From Colias croceus (lineage: Eukaryota > Arthropoda > Insecta > Lepidoptera > Pieridae), in contig NC_059545.1 in the NCBI RefSeq assembly GCF_905220415.1, forward strand, positions 9,992,001 through 10,056,000: 64,000 bases of DNA, written 5' to 3'. The translations under genes were made by a program, and so were the position numbers. Below the pieces are notes generated by a model that saw nothing but the letters and a program-made list of their open reading frames with translations, was not told where the DNA came from and searched no databases. Of the stretch, positions 61,101 through 64,000 are shown piece after piece (position 1 is the first letter of the stretch; each line of letters starts with the position of its first letter).

Positions 61101-62400
61101 TCAAATATAATAGAAAGGCAAACGGTTCGATAGGAGGAGCTGCGCGCGGATCGGGGCGCGGAGATGCGCGCGGCGGGGCTGGCGGCGCTGGGCGGCGCGC
61201 AGCCCGCGCTGCAGCACGTCGCCTACCGCGCGCTCGACATGCTGGCCCCGCTTCTGCTGCAGCAAGACGGTGAGCTCTCCGGGCACGCTCCCCTAATGTA
61301 TAACGAGACATATTCGAAACTAATATTGCTATTTGTGTTATATTACCGTAATTGTTTATTTTTTTTTAAACCGCAGTATTGGCGGCCGAAACCCGGTCGT
61401 TATACTTGGATCTGTTGTGCTCTATGCGTCGGAAGTGGCCGCCGATCGTGAGGTGAATGTATATTTTGTGTCGATATTTTTAATCGTTATGCGGTTTGTT
61501 GTTTTAATATGAATGATATAACAAAAGACCGTTCCGCAGCGCGGAAGAGTCGCTGCCGGCGCCCGCGGTGAGCGTCGGTTTCCTGCTGACGGCGCTGCTG
61601 GCGCTGCGGCTCTGCGCCGCGGCCGGTTCGTGCGAGCTGCGCGACCGGCTCGTGCACATCATGGGGTGAGCCATCGACCACACGCGCATCCACAATTTTC
61701 GTCTATGTAATATTATTGCAATTGATGAAAACTCGAAGTGGAGGTATCTTCTCGTACCTCAGTCGCTTCATACTTCGAATATTTAGCGTGAAACATAAAA
61801 TATCATATCATGACCTTACCTTATACGGTCAGACCGCTCGGCCCCCTCGGTGCAGCTGTTGTAAACGTGAGGGGTTCTGGGTTCGATTCCCGGTGGAGAC
61901 GAAGAAAAAAATGTCTCGGTCTGGCAGGTCACAGAAGGCCGATCACCTACTTATCACTAGAAAATAGATCAGCGAAACAGATGTATGCATAATGCATCTA
62001 CCCCATACCTCACTAGGGGCCACCGGACTTCAATTTTTTTCACACTCTTTATACGGACGGGGGGACAGAGTCAATGCGGAACTTCTATCTATAACGTAAA
62101 GGTATTAATGATGTTATACCACAGTACGTAACATCGAAGATATTATTTGGAAAAAAATCGCAAGAGTCTCTATACAATAATTCATACTGAAGTCAAACGG
62201 AAGGAAGGCGTAGTAATAAATAATGCATGTTGCATGTAACGGCAGGCAGCACCGCGGCTTGGTGGCGGACGTGGTGCGCGCGGCGCTGGCGCTGGCGCGG
62301 CTGCCGGCGCGACTGCCGGCGCGCTACCGCTGCGCGCAAAGACTCGCCGCCCGCTCCGCGCACAGCCACATCAACCAGCCTTGCGCCAACTTCATAGCCG
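15765..62400 (+). CDS. Ltn1: Listerin-like E3 ubiquitin ligase gene (17 internal exons, partial)
   Basis: Seen: seventeen open blocks with AG/GT borders whose phases join throughout, giving about 1110 codons of helical, HEAT-like protein. Known: listerin is a cytosolic RING ligase that ubiquitinates nascent chains on stalled 60S subunits in the ribosome quality control complex, about 1766 residues in human. Matches I recognise: WLRADLLELTL resembles human WLKGDILGEKL; MEWEEILSHSTMLWYL resembles SEWDFIMCSMLAWLE; PALQHVAYRALDMLAPLLLQQD-type text (exon 14) aligns ungapped with the human [19 protein letters not shown] stretch; VGFLLTALLAL with AAAGSCELR (exon 16) matches LGYLLTWKLIL with KAASSQLR. 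The order is the same in both. About 350 N-terminal residues and the RWD/RING C-terminus are missing and presumed outside. Introns are inflated by transposons. The assignment is from remembered similarity; other HEAT proteins are less likely. Confidence 0.68.
16068..17614. mobile_element. Foldback element with TA duplication
   Basis: GACTACAAGCCGG at 16068 and its complement at 17614, each next to TA. The arms, about 460 bp, are highly similar in reverse complement; the 630-bp centre has no coding frame. The word gccgtac or its complement occurs many times in the arms. It fills most of the intron between exons 1 and 2. Confidence 0.75.
17648..17714 (+). CDS. Ltn1: Ltn1-like exon 2
   Basis: A 67-nt exon between aaatttacag and gtaagt, phase 0 to 1, reading KSTYWNDKPDLLIQTFLESL then QT. 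The acceptor is 31 bp past the end of the 1.5-kb inverted-repeat element in the intron. Confidence 0.65.
18117..18234 (+). CDS. Ltn1: Ltn1-like exon 3
   Basis: A 118-nt exon between aattacag and gtgagt, phase 1 to 2. It reads IWGDGSVLTEVLLSLLEKK onward to YLDAFATV, an amphipathic helical segment as expected for a HEAT repeat. Confidence 0.68.
18349..19212. mobile_element. Nonautonomous TIR element in intron 3
   Basis: GATTATAGGT followed by ACCAGAATCTGATGGCA at the left is met in reverse complement at 19183-19212. ACAC flanks both ends and may be a 4-bp duplication. No coding frame inside. Confidence 0.55.
19352..20009 (+). CDS. Ltn1: Ltn1-like exon 4 (largest)
   Basis: A 658-nt exon between catttcag and gtaagc, phase 2 to 0, so the first T completes the GT carried from exon 3. 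It encodes about 219 residues from SEGIGFTNSQ to LDLMFKSFEK, with several paired helices. The reading frame has no other explanation and no transposon similarity. Confidence 0.75.
20010..21340. other. Intron 4 with repeat debris
   Basis: Holds a repeat text shared with 60410-60450 (aactaaggtacctctattat at 20237) and a Helitron-like minus-strand start CTAGCTGTCCCGGCGAAC at 20370. The far end of that Helitron was not identified. No exon is seen. Confidence 0.4.
21341..21518 (+). CDS. Ltn1: Ltn1-like exon 5
   Basis: A 178-nt GC-rich exon between atttttcag and gtaaac, phase 0 to 1. It contains WLRADLLELTL, which aligns with WLKGDILGEKL of human listerin and is one of the main grounds for the gene call. 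Confidence 0.72.
22775..24293 (-). pseudogene. BEL/Pao reverse transcriptase and pol remnant
   Basis: Three minus-strand frames. 24293-24099 is broken. 24032-23643 has LATISYGTKAAPFLAMMTL and the YMDD motif with DLIHG. 23671-22775 has IFDPLGWLSLLTTKLKI and LHGFCDASTKAYG (RNase H region), then passes directly into NNIWNRWPEECLTLL and DSVIIKDDILPPRD, the C-terminal end of BEL integrase. The fusion shows deletion of the integrase core. Confidence 0.8.
24256..25259 (-). pseudogene. BEL/Pao gag start and protease
   Basis: The minus-strand frame 25259-24984 begins MSSVADIQANQQQLASAI, a BEL gag N-terminus of 91 residues. It overlaps a frame at 25005-24256 with the retropepsin motif LLDQGSQTSIIT and ILLGADIY, so about 1 kb of gag is deleted at the junction. 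The frame runs toward the polymerase and is broken near 24256. Confidence 0.75.
25709..25833 (+). CDS. Ltn1: Ltn1-like exon 6
   Basis: A 125-nt exon, phase 1 to 0, from ETLLTASAFD to LLLHTFELHLTVQ, donor gtgaga. The acceptor tgtttcag keeps only 11 intronic bases before the target duplication of the BEL element, so the branch point and most of the pyrimidine tract must come from LTR sequence. An alternative acceptor (cgtacag, using the LTR end) is in the same frame and would add five residues. Confidence 0.66.
26203..27430. mobile_element. TIR element with iterated 16-bp motif
   Basis: GATAGGGAGGCGA at 26203 and its complement ending at 27430, each flanked by TA. CTCGAGCGCGTCAGAT or close variants occur directly at about 26376, 26513 and 26646 and inverted at about 27110, 27243 and 27388. 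No coding frame. The motif could be a transposase-binding repeat. Confidence 0.65.
27433..27724 (+). mobile_element. Possible Helitron 3' part
   Basis: Ends gtaccgggctgCTAG before T at 27721-27724. The start is not defined, so the left border is a guess. Confidence 0.35.
27880..28075 (+). mobile_element. Degraded Helitron fragment
   Basis: Carries the family text aggacataggataggattttatcccg and gcgaagccgccggcgg, but the CTAG end has been lost. It abuts the poor acceptor of exon 7. Confidence 0.45.
28154..28293 (+). CDS. Ltn1: Ltn1-like exon 7
   Basis: A 140-nt exon with about 75 percent GC, phase 0 to 2, rich in Ala and Arg (AARARLPHRAAGQFARG). The donor gtgagt is strong. The acceptor gatgcaaag is poor because no pyrimidine tract precedes it, but an in-frame stop at 28134-28136 leaves no other choice that keeps phase. 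Degraded Helitron sequence lies just upstream. Confidence 0.5.
28434..28956 (+). CDS. Ltn1: Ltn1-like exon 8
   Basis: A 523-nt exon between tattttcag and gtgaga, phase 2 to 0, about 175 residues from EYPYDEIFVN to FTNATPL. It contains an acidic stretch (DGNEEIYLRKKDIEIF) and long helices. Codon third positions turn strongly to G/C after about 28820. Confidence 0.72.
29060..29356 (+). CDS. Ltn1: Ltn1-like exon 9
   Basis: A 297-nt exon, exactly 99 codons, between ttgtttcag and gtaaat, phase 0 to 0. It reads MPFDDILQKGRHW to QSNGYFHSIQ. The following intron holds a 42-bp hairpin at 29531-29572. Confidence 0.7.
29611..29771 (+). CDS. Ltn1: Ltn1-like exon 10
   Basis: A 161-nt GC-rich exon, phase 0 to 2, from MSATDTASDKG to YYSALPEG. 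The acceptor gcgttccag has a weak pyrimidine tract; it was chosen because it alone keeps phase with exons 9 and 11. The donor is gtacga. Confidence 0.58.
30150..30300 (+). mobile_element. Diverged tRNA-headed SINE
   Basis: Resembles the minus-strand SINE of 13.2-13.9 kb in plus orientation: gtgacgagtggtcag, then gccccggtatagcgg, cggcttcgaatctc and the tail tcgaattttttctattcttt. Confidence 0.55.
30627..30795 (+). CDS. Ltn1: Ltn1-like exon 11
   Basis: A 169-nt exon between accgtcag and gtgcgc, phase 2 to 0. It contains MEWEEILSHSTMLWYL, close to SEWDFIMCSMLAWLE of human listerin, then a basic helical tail to ARITAK. A foldback element starts 34 bp past the donor. Confidence 0.68.
30830..32065. 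mobile_element. Foldback element in intron 11
   Basis: TCCATTGAAATGTTACATTT at the left and its near-complement at 32046-32065 bound arms of about 485 bp with a loop of about 265 bp. The arms contain gccgccatcttgaaaatagc and its complement. No coding frame. It begins 34 bp after exon 11 and ends 58 bp before exon 12. Confidence 0.75.
32124..32262 (+). CDS. Ltn1: Ltn1-like exon 12
   Basis: A 139-nt exon between ttgttacag and gtgagt, phase 0 to 1, from VATLALPTFRIVQ to GEVYLNIL. It follows the foldback element by 58 bp and precedes the 12.4-kb transposon-filled intron by a normal donor. Confidence 0.68.
32280..32329 (+). repeat. Inverted end paired with 44058-44107
   Basis: Reads ctacgttaaaaacaaccgac onward to aaaagtaaaaag; the reverse complement lies at 44058-44107 with a 3-4 base deletion. 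It is the end of a common lepidopteran MITE family (AACCGACTTC). The 11.8 kb between may be one old element filled by later insertions. Confidence 0.55.
32345..33141 (+). repeat. BEL/Pao LTR 1
   Basis: It is 797 bp. A core promoter is visible: TATATAA at 32742-32748 and an initiator TCAGTT with its A at 32774, 32 bp downstream. AATAAA follows at 32909. No base difference from LTR 2 was noticed. Confidence 0.82.
33238..34914 (+). pseudogene. BEL/Pao gag with protease start
   Basis: The start chosen is MPITRSHKKTPIDRR just after the leader. The N-terminal third is a charged coiled coil rich in AAQAAARLARVKMELAECE. The middle holds the capsid-like YINELPHFDGISDEWIAFK. Two zinc knuckles follow (CFHCKKDHVLSEC at about 34492 and CFNCLKGKHRKENC at about 34594). 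The frame enters the aspartic protease at LLDEGST and is thrown out by a 7-bp duplication (ctacagt twice at 34859-34872), ending at 34914. Confidence 0.8.
34850..35395 (+). pseudogene. BEL/Pao protease continuation
   Basis: In the shifted frame the protease continues (LLDSAVANRIG, QVIKLKVKG, LLIGQDNW, ALGWVLHG). Similarity stops at about 35395, where a LINE 3' end is inserted; reverse transcriptase, RNase H and integrase are absent. Confidence 0.72.
35396..35590 (-). mobile_element. LINE 3' tail inside the BEL element
   Basis: On the minus strand it ends in repeated AAAT (atttatttatttatttattatact on the plus strand), with ggcggccttattgctgaaca about 100 bp in, a text common in lepidopteran LINE tails. 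The right border is approximate. Confidence 0.5.
35885..36681 (+). repeat. BEL/Pao LTR 2
   Basis: 797 bp, an offset of exactly 3540 from LTR 1 with no indel. It serves as 3' LTR of the first unit and 5' LTR of the second. Confidence 0.82.
36778..37332 (+). pseudogene. Second BEL gag copy, truncated
   Basis: Repeats the first gag from MPITRS to residue 180 without a visible difference, then leaves it at 37317 (ggaagaa) and ends five codons later in foreign sequence. Confidence 0.78.
37345..40101 (+). CDS. Jockey-like LINE ORF2, 5'-truncated
   Basis: It is 918 codons, uninterrupted. Residues 1-90 are the C-terminal half of an apurinic endonuclease (AAGDWNSKHTHW, SDHLPVLAEF). Reverse transcriptase spans about 290-620: RKAPGADGVTNESL near 319, YRPITLLSTVSKVFESLL, LDIEKAFDRVWH, AGVPQGSCLSPALYSAY and the catalytic YADDVAF near 538. 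The thumb (YLGITIDRRLRFNSHV) follows. The last 170 residues are very proline-rich and end in a basic ARKRKRSIDSCD, a likely nuclear localisation signal. It is unusually GC-rich for this window and intact, so probably recently inserted. The endonuclease start and any ORF1 are missing. Confidence 0.85.
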   Translation: MPTFAAGDWNSKHTHWLSRSNCHNGNALYNLIDYNNIVIEGPPEPTHYPDQDSYRADIIDFSIHNVVRQSITQTVIVDELDSDHLPVLAEFAADSPAIAPSRSLRCVNWKLFASTLERSTPARAVTSAADVELFANDLQDTLQTALVRATTHKPSTSRLPPLPGYLKNLIQRKRSLRRQWQRTRCPTLKRQLVRLREQVSTALEEHKSEGWHRSLEQAAEDWPSLHRLCRRFKSSTAPARPLTDSAGTYVYSPQGRADLFAEHLAQVFQPNPLTPSNAAHATAVNEYLTSFLNSPMPLAGEAFFTSPSAVRRAISRTKLRKAPGADGVTNESLRHLPRKTVAALSRLFNGILRSGHFPSVWKTGRVIMIPKPGKNASLPSSYRPITLLSTVSKVFESLLLPMLRPYLSPRAEQFGFREAHSTTLQVTRVLHHLSSALNKNERAVAVLLDIEKAFDRVWHEGLIYKILTATQCPARLVRILHSFLTNRSFHVSVSPAVSQDHAVQAGVPQGSCLSPALYSAYTDDFPSPAQPTNHIVALYADDVAFVTASIWTSNAVIKAQRWLDELPAYFERWRITANARKTQAIVFGGMTPSTHLTLAGEQIPWSSNVTYLGITIDRRLRFNSHVKRVINKCKSAHAILRPVLSSELPLRIKVSLYKIYLRPLLTYAAPAWYAFVCESLRRKMRARQSLALRTIAGAPWCVRNERIRSDLGVETLDDFILRLSQNMFARADASSHSHLRGIAPMRAPPESRCPFPRDLLSPPPPAAYTTPSYPPELLAAMSAPRTAPPAPPSTHALRALPHTPVHNAPSLRSFLHALIVHSVTPTPPQVPHSTAPARPAAPPTTPTPTPIQIPSVGTQVPSPPPHLYSHAQLAPPTPPIRVVSPQSPSVPGHDTTHGRARKRKRSIDSCDAESNSKK
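40102..40237 (+). other. Jockey-like LINE 3' UTR
   Basis: Short GC-rich tail with a hairpin (gcagcctcctcgcggaggctgc, 40197-40218) ending at the LTR 3 junction. No poly-A tail is seen between LINE and LTR. Confidence 0.5.
40238..40632 (+). repeat. BEL/Pao LTR 3, 5'-truncated and diverged
   Basis: Matches the last 376 bases of the other LTRs from gcaaatcagttctcggg to ACAACA, but with substitutions and several small insertions (about 395 bp here). It is clearly older than, or from another copy than, LTRs 1 and 2. Confidence 0.75.
40638..41767. repeat. AT-rich island of iterated TCACC words
   Basis: ctatcaccaaaat, ttgtatcacct, ctatcaccacg, ctgtcaccaaat and ttgtcaccaat recur at 40689-41013; inverted relatives lie at 43893-43970. 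Bases 41170-41260 match 43735-43835 in direct orientation (gccataagccagctatt type). From 41540 on, ggaattgtat and cctaggaaat words resemble those in the centre of the 6.2-9.5 kb array. No gene. Confidence 0.5.
41768..43435. repeat. Inverted tandem array of exact 100-bp units
   Basis: Left arm: units with atccaagatggcgcc at 41821, 41921, 42021 and 42121. Right arm, reverse complement: cttggatttt at 42601, 42701, 42801, 42901, 43001, 43101, 43201, 43301 and 43401. Thirteen units are all spaced by exactly 100 bp. The inner ends continue into a 50-bp inverted pair (ggttcctaaacatgtatt at 42141 and its complement at about 42573). The 350-bp centre has no coding frame. Open frames on either strand are by-products of the repetition. 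Confidence 0.85.
43436..44057. other. AT-rich DNA with a hairpin
   Basis: No gene. A stem at about 43990-44056 pairs aaggtttgatgtcggtgc with gcaccgacttcaaacctt around a 30-base loop. Confidence 0.5.
44058..44260 (-). mobile_element. AACCGACTTC MITE ends
   Basis: 44058-44107 is the inverted end paired with 32280; 44230-44260 (gataacctcctcctttt to gaagtcggttaaaaa) is the other end typical of the same family, as at 58116-58151. Confidence 0.5.
44353..44522 (+). mobile_element. Nonautonomous Helitron
   Basis: TCTTATATATAAAAATG after an A, ending ggcggaccgCTAG before T. It contains tcgagaacggctgaaccgat, a common lepidopteran Helitron text. It lies 155 bp upstream of exon 13. Confidence 0.65.
44678..44823 (+). 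CDS. Ltn1: Ltn1-like exon 13
   Basis: A 146-nt exon between aacctag and gtaagt, phase 1 to 0, reading FGTQNKKRGETADELRICEA to SPLKTSPHL. The phase agrees with exon 12 across more than 12 kb of intron, which supports both calls. Confidence 0.66.
44824..45250. other. Start of intron 13, no gene seen
   Basis: AT-rich sequence without recognised repeats before the second hairpin-repeat copy begins. Confidence 0.45.
45251..45588. repeat. Hairpin-headed repeat, copy 2, left piece
   Basis: Matches the left arm, loop and first bases of the right arm of 2749-3090, then stops at catcaaat where the CR1-like LINE begins. The remainder of the copy resumes at 58472. Confidence 0.75.
45700..46668 (+). pseudogene. 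LINE ORF1 with PHD-like zinc finger and coiled coil
   Basis: Residues 1-62 hold a PHD-like finger (CANCNKNI, CSRCNKSVHASTVC, WSCDHCL). 85-175 form a coiled coil (TTAMEHMNGQMTDLEELVK, NKNKNLELRIAAAEQ). 175-310 resemble the RNA-binding part of CR1 ORF1. It would give an RNA-binding nucleoprotein. After DKSRPFII (46647) the frame runs into a transposon and stops 7 codons later; the natural end (RSLSDIESLL) is found at 52249-52275, beyond the insert. Confidence 0.8.
46648..46939. mobile_element. MITE nested at the end of the 5.3-kb element
   Basis: GCTGTGTTTTACCTGAAA at the left and its complement at the right, between TA dinucleotides (46646-46647, 46940-46941). Its middle (ggtacctagctttttccgcc to gcgctagatcttcttcattg) repeats in reverse complement at 52070-52212 near the other end of the big element, so the two belong to one family. 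Confidence 0.65.
47000..50089. other. Interior of the 5.3-kb element, left part
   Basis: No product recognised. The only frame near 100 codons (49853-49569, minus) has no family motif that I know. Composition is less AT-rich than the surroundings, which may mean a decayed gene. Confidence 0.35.
50090..50265 (+). repeat. Tandem repeat with gccccgcgagggc palindrome
   Basis: Three units of about 60 bp, each with aatcaaagccccgcgagggc then tgatatatatttgcacc; the related words ctgcgagggtg and ctgcgaggag continue to 50376. Confidence 0.7.
50380..52050. other. Interior of the 5.3-kb element, right part
   Basis: AT-rich, no coding frame. Words like ccgttaaaat and aacggatataccgt recur around 51630-51890. 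Confidence 0.35.
52401..53184 (+). pseudogene. LINE ORF2 endonuclease part, broken
   Basis: Begins MAKINTYNHCLEIF and shows LCLHVNIRSLIKNYSKL, then after stops GGGIIVYVKTYLKF, CAFYRPPQTNKNTF, VIILGDANIDL and CIDHLFTRL, the order of an apurinic endonuclease. At least three stops or shifts (52575, 52960, 53182) interrupt it. Confidence 0.72.
53247..54837 (+). pseudogene. LINE ORF2 reverse transcriptase
   Basis: Reverse transcriptase in one open frame of about 530 codons: NSRKAPGSDGIRVIDV, NYRPISLLSCIDKIIEK, YGFQPRKSTTSLL, LFIDFSRAFDTLNH, EGTAQGSVIGPLHF and the catalytic YQYADDTCLL, then the thumb YLGLIIDSKFNWQPHI. It is cut at NSVCD by the 2.6-kb element; the C-terminal part continues at 57459. 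Clade CR1/Daphne-like by domain set. Confidence 0.82.
54838..57458. mobile_element. Long-TIR element inside the LINE
   Basis: GTGTCCCTTCGTCCAGCATA at the left and its complement at the right; the flanks TTGTGATC (54830-54837 and 57459-57466) form an 8-bp duplication (9 if the adjoining G is counted). Arms of about 500 bp contain repeated palindromic cassettes with gagtatgctgggcg. Excision restores the LINE frame. The 1.6-kb inside has no recognised transposase. Duplication size fits hAT or Mutator-like elements. Confidence 0.78.
55336..56960. other. Interior of the long-TIR element
   Basis: AT-rich. One minus-strand frame of 70 codons (56697-56485, with VYGIDLYSSCDKVQYSVAVM) is the only notable frame and is not recognised. 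Confidence 0.35.
57459..57887 (+). pseudogene. LINE ORF2 C-terminal part
   Basis: Continues the LINE protein after the insertion: RLRAILANIKIIKNKMPFKI, then after a frame shift YNALVNNVISYGISSYARTF and, in another frame, LRILKQIVSPKIKKL and PVESLFHYTILKEQFFNF. Several frame shifts mark it as dead. Confidence 0.68.
57888..58156 (-). mobile_element. AACCGACTTC MITE
   Basis: Ends aaccgacttcaaa and tttgaagtcggtt, with the family text gatcctattcgg-like ctactgggcctatccgaata and a run of 27 A at 58077-58103. Inserted in the LINE 3' end region. Confidence 0.65.
58157..58471 (+). other. LINE 3' UTR
   Basis: AT-rich stretch ending in A-rich aaataaa repeats at the border with the hairpin repeat. Confidence 0.5.
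59438..59644 (+). mobile_element. LEP1-type Helitron with visible empty site
   Basis: TCCATACTAATATTATAAAT to gcggacacCTAG, 207 bp. Copy 1 of the surrounding repeat reads gtcattgaaa at 4338, exactly the sequence left when the insert is removed, placing it between A and T as expected. Confidence 0.82.
59905..60672 (+). mobile_element. Insert of unknown type with core promoter
   Basis: Present in copy 2 only. It contains TATAAAA at 60454 and an initiator TCAGT with its A at 60486, 32 bp downstream, and a palindrome gcgatctatcgtaatagatcgc at 60613-60634. It may be a solo LTR; ends and duplication are not resolved. Confidence 0.4.
60802..61095 (-). mobile_element. tRNA-headed SINE with LINE tail
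   Basis: On the minus strand it starts with a tRNA-like head (ggttggcttggttagtagtg, B-box ggctcgatcccc) and ends in attttataaatatttatttatt. Located between copy 2 of the hairpin repeat and exon 14. Confidence 0.65.
61134..61269 (+). CDS. Ltn1: Ltn1-like exon 14
   Basis: A 136-nt exon between gttcgatag and gtgagc, phase 0 to 1. It contains LQHVAYRALDMLAPLLLQQD, which lines up ungapped with [20 protein letters not shown] of human listerin (shared Q, Y, L, L, P, L, Q, D). A minus-strand SINE ends about 38 bp upstream. Confidence 0.7.
61377..61452 (+). CDS. Ltn1: Ltn1-like exon 15
   Basis: A 76-nt exon between aaaccgcag and gtgaat, phase 1 to 2, reading LAAETRSLYLDLLCSMRRKW then PPIV. It is short and supported by phase with both neighbours. 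Confidence 0.64.
61540..61665 (+). CDS. Ltn1: Ltn1-like exon 16
   Basis: A 126-nt exon between gttccgcag and gtgagc, phase 2 to 2. VSVGFLLTALLALRLCAAAG resembles the YVLGYLLTWKLILTF segment of human listerin, followed by SCELRDRL matching SSQLRALY. Confidence 0.68.
61825..62035 (+). mobile_element. tRNA-like SINE in intron 16
   Basis: Has a B-box-like gggttcgattcccgg at 61879 and the tail text caggtcacagaaggccgatc known from lepidopteran SINEs. The tRNA-like head is imperfect. Confidence 0.5.
62246..62400 (+). CDS. Ltn1: Ltn1-like exon 17 (last visible)
   Basis: The acceptor is taacggcag; 155 nt if the donor gtgcgc at 62401 is used (exon 11 uses the same type), phase 2 to 1. It reads QHRGLVADVVRAALALARLP to CANFIA. 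Without that donor the frame runs 22 codons further to TAA at 62463-62465 and the gene would end without RWD and RING domains, which I consider less likely. Confidence 0.58.
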
Positions 62401-62465
62401 GTGCGCTGAGCCACGATCCCGCGTTTAATTCATTCATTCGTTCAATTATAAATAAATTAAATTAA

Positions 62466-62853
62466 AAGTAATATACATATACAGGCTGTCCCAGAAGCCG
62501 ATGTCAAGCCGAAATTTTCTGACAGGTAATGCCACACCAGTTATAAAAAAAAAAAAAAATTAAGTCATGTATATTTGAAGTTATGGAATTTTTTTTAATT
62601 CCAGAAAATGCACACCATGTGACAGTTTTTTCATTCCTGTTGTTACAAATATTTACTTTTTGCCAATTTTTTTTCTCTTACGTCATCCCGAATAGTGCTT
62701 TATGTAACCTGTGATCCTAAACCCTGTGCCGATCACTCCAACTTGTAGGAAAATGTCATTTTATACCGTACCAAGTTTTCAAAATTAATTTTTCGCAGTA
62801 ATATATGATTATCGGGACAAAGGGGCAGGTTCATAAAGCAAAAAAATCTGAAT
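62466..62853. other. Repeat debris after exon 17
   Basis: Contains atacaggctgtcccagaagc, a widely repeated lepidopteran element end, and an A run; no exon is seen. Confidence 0.45.
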
Positions 62854-63219
62854 TTGTCAATATCCATTGATGGCTTCCCGATTCAAGAAGTGGAAGAGGC
62901 TCGTAATTTGGGAGTGATCTTTGACAGTAATCTCAAATTCGAAAGCCATATTCTTGAAATTGTTAAAGGTTGCTTCTATCGTCTAAAAGTAATGTATAAG
63001 TTGCGTCCCTTTATTAATATGGATCTCCGACTTATGTTGTGCGAGTCCCTTGTCCTTTCTAGACTCAATTACTGCATTAACGTATTCGGGTCTTGTCTAC
63101 TGGAACGGTCACGGAGGCTTTTGCAAAGAGTTCAGAACGCCTGTGCCAGATTCTGCTTTAACATTCCTGCCAGGTCCCACATCACACCTTTTCTGAACTC
63201 TTCAAGATGCTTAACATGA
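62854..63219 (+). pseudogene. LINE reverse transcriptase C-terminal fragment
   Basis: ISIDGFPIQEVEEARNLGVI then FDSNLKFESHI, LRLMLCESLVLSRLNYCI and RVQNACARFCFNI are the thumb and following region of a CR1/Jockey-type reverse transcriptase. The catalytic part is missing. Confidence 0.75.
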
Positions 63220-63389
63220 GGAATAGACACAAGCTCTTCATGGCATGCTTCCTGTTTGATCTTGTGAAACTTTACGGAACGATTTGACTTTTTTCAAAAG
63301 AAATAAAATTAAATGGGTAGTATTTAAACGAGTGACTGTAAATTAAAGTTTTAGTTATCAAAAATAATTAATTGGGGTAACAGAATTAC

Positions 63390-64000
63390 TAAGTGAGCGA
63401 CTGACTGCGAGCGATGAAAAATTAATAGATCAGCAACTAACAAACATTAATTTGCGTTACATAAAATACAAAATGAGCAGCTTCATAATATTTGAGCGAC
63501 CTAATATTAATTGCTTGAGTGACAAAATTACGTCTTGTATTATATTCATTATTTGGCATATGATTTATTTATACTGAGTGGCATTTTATCTTAATCGAGG
63601 TATTTCGAATAGAAAAATCACTTTGAAAAATACTATAATGGACAGAGTAGGTACTATCAGTTCAATTTGTTTTTGAAAGTTTTATCAAATAACTATTTGA
63701 ACAATTTATTCTAGTGTTTTTAGTCGCTCTAGATGAGCGTAATTTAGTCGCTCACTTAGTAATCTATTCGCGCAACTAGTAATTTAGTCGCTCATATTTA
63801 GTAATGTAATCACACAGTTAGAATTCTAATATATCAAATGGATTAATCACAATCCTCCTTTAGTACGCTCAATCTGTATTTTATTATCAACTAATATTCG
63901 TTGCTTGTTTAGTTTATTTGTCGATTACTCAAATTCATACCGCTCAAGTTATTAAATCAGTATCTCATAATCAGTCGCTCACTTTATTTTCAGTCGCTCG
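63390..64000. repeat. AT-rich island of iterated GTCGCTCA words
   Basis: gtgagcgact, tgagcgacct and ttgagtgaca on the left (63393-63525), then the complement agtcgctct, agtcgctcac, agtcgctcat and cagtcgctc on the right (63721-63999). The orientation flips near 63600. No gene; the window ends inside it. Confidence 0.55.

Noticed and set aside
15765..62400. URB1/URB2 or THADA as identity of the host gene
   Set aside because: These are also long helical-repeat proteins, but the ordered short matches in exons 5, 11, 14 and 16 fit listerin better.

Overview
The window is AT-rich animal nuclear DNA, almost certainly from a moth or butterfly. The evidence is spliced exons with GT/AG borders, short Helitrons of the LEP1 type (starting TCCATACTAATATTATAAA and ending CTAG), a MITE ending in AACCGACTTC, BEL/Pao and CR1/Jockey retroelements, and tRNA-headed SINEs. 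No bacterial or phage features are seen. All identifications come from reading the sequence; no database search was made.

The one host gene I can support runs on the + strand from 15765 to at least 62400. I reconstruct 17 coding exons whose phases all join without a break: 3331 nt, about 1110 codons. The product is best explained as listerin (Ltn1), the E3 ubiquitin ligase of ribosome-associated quality control, a long HEAT-repeat protein of about 1,700-1,770 residues. The window would hold its middle; the N-terminal exons and the C-terminal RWD and RING part are not seen and probably lie outside. Exons are 67-658 nt and the central and 3' ones are very GC-rich. Introns range from about 90 bp to 16 kb and are swollen by mobile elements.

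Layout: 1-15764 holds no recognised host exon. It carries a CpG-rich promoter-like stretch (150-300), Helitrons, a perfect long hairpin (2749-3361) heading a 2-kb repeat, a decayed THAP-domain remnant (4826-5133), a 3.3-kb inverted tandem array (6248-9546) flanked by a 9-bp target duplication, a LINE fragment, a tandem tRNA-like SINE array and a foldback element (14205-15144). The short introns from 15.8 to 32 kb contain further inverted-repeat elements (16068-17614, 18349-19212, 26203-27430, 30830-32065) and a BEL/Pao element on the - strand (21686-25692) whose insertion lies 11 bp from a splice acceptor.

The 12.4-kb intron 32263-44677 holds a composite BEL/Pao insertion with three LTRs inside one ATTAA duplication (32345-40632), interrupted by a Jockey-like LINE, followed by an inverted array of exactly 100-bp units (41768-43435). 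The 16.3-kb intron 44824-61133 is a nested set: a second copy of the 2-kb hairpin repeat was split by a CR1-like LINE (45589-58471), which was itself split by a 5.3-kb TA-flanked inverted-repeat element, a MITE, a 2.6-kb long-TIR element and another MITE. Small SINE-bearing introns and the last visible exon follow. The window ends in LINE debris and an AT-rich island of iterated GTCGCTCA motifs.

The strongest candidates for something undescribed are the two inverted tandem arrays (6248-9546 and 41768-43435), which would give very long multi-unit hairpins if transcribed, and the unrecognised 5.3-kb element at 46942-52246.
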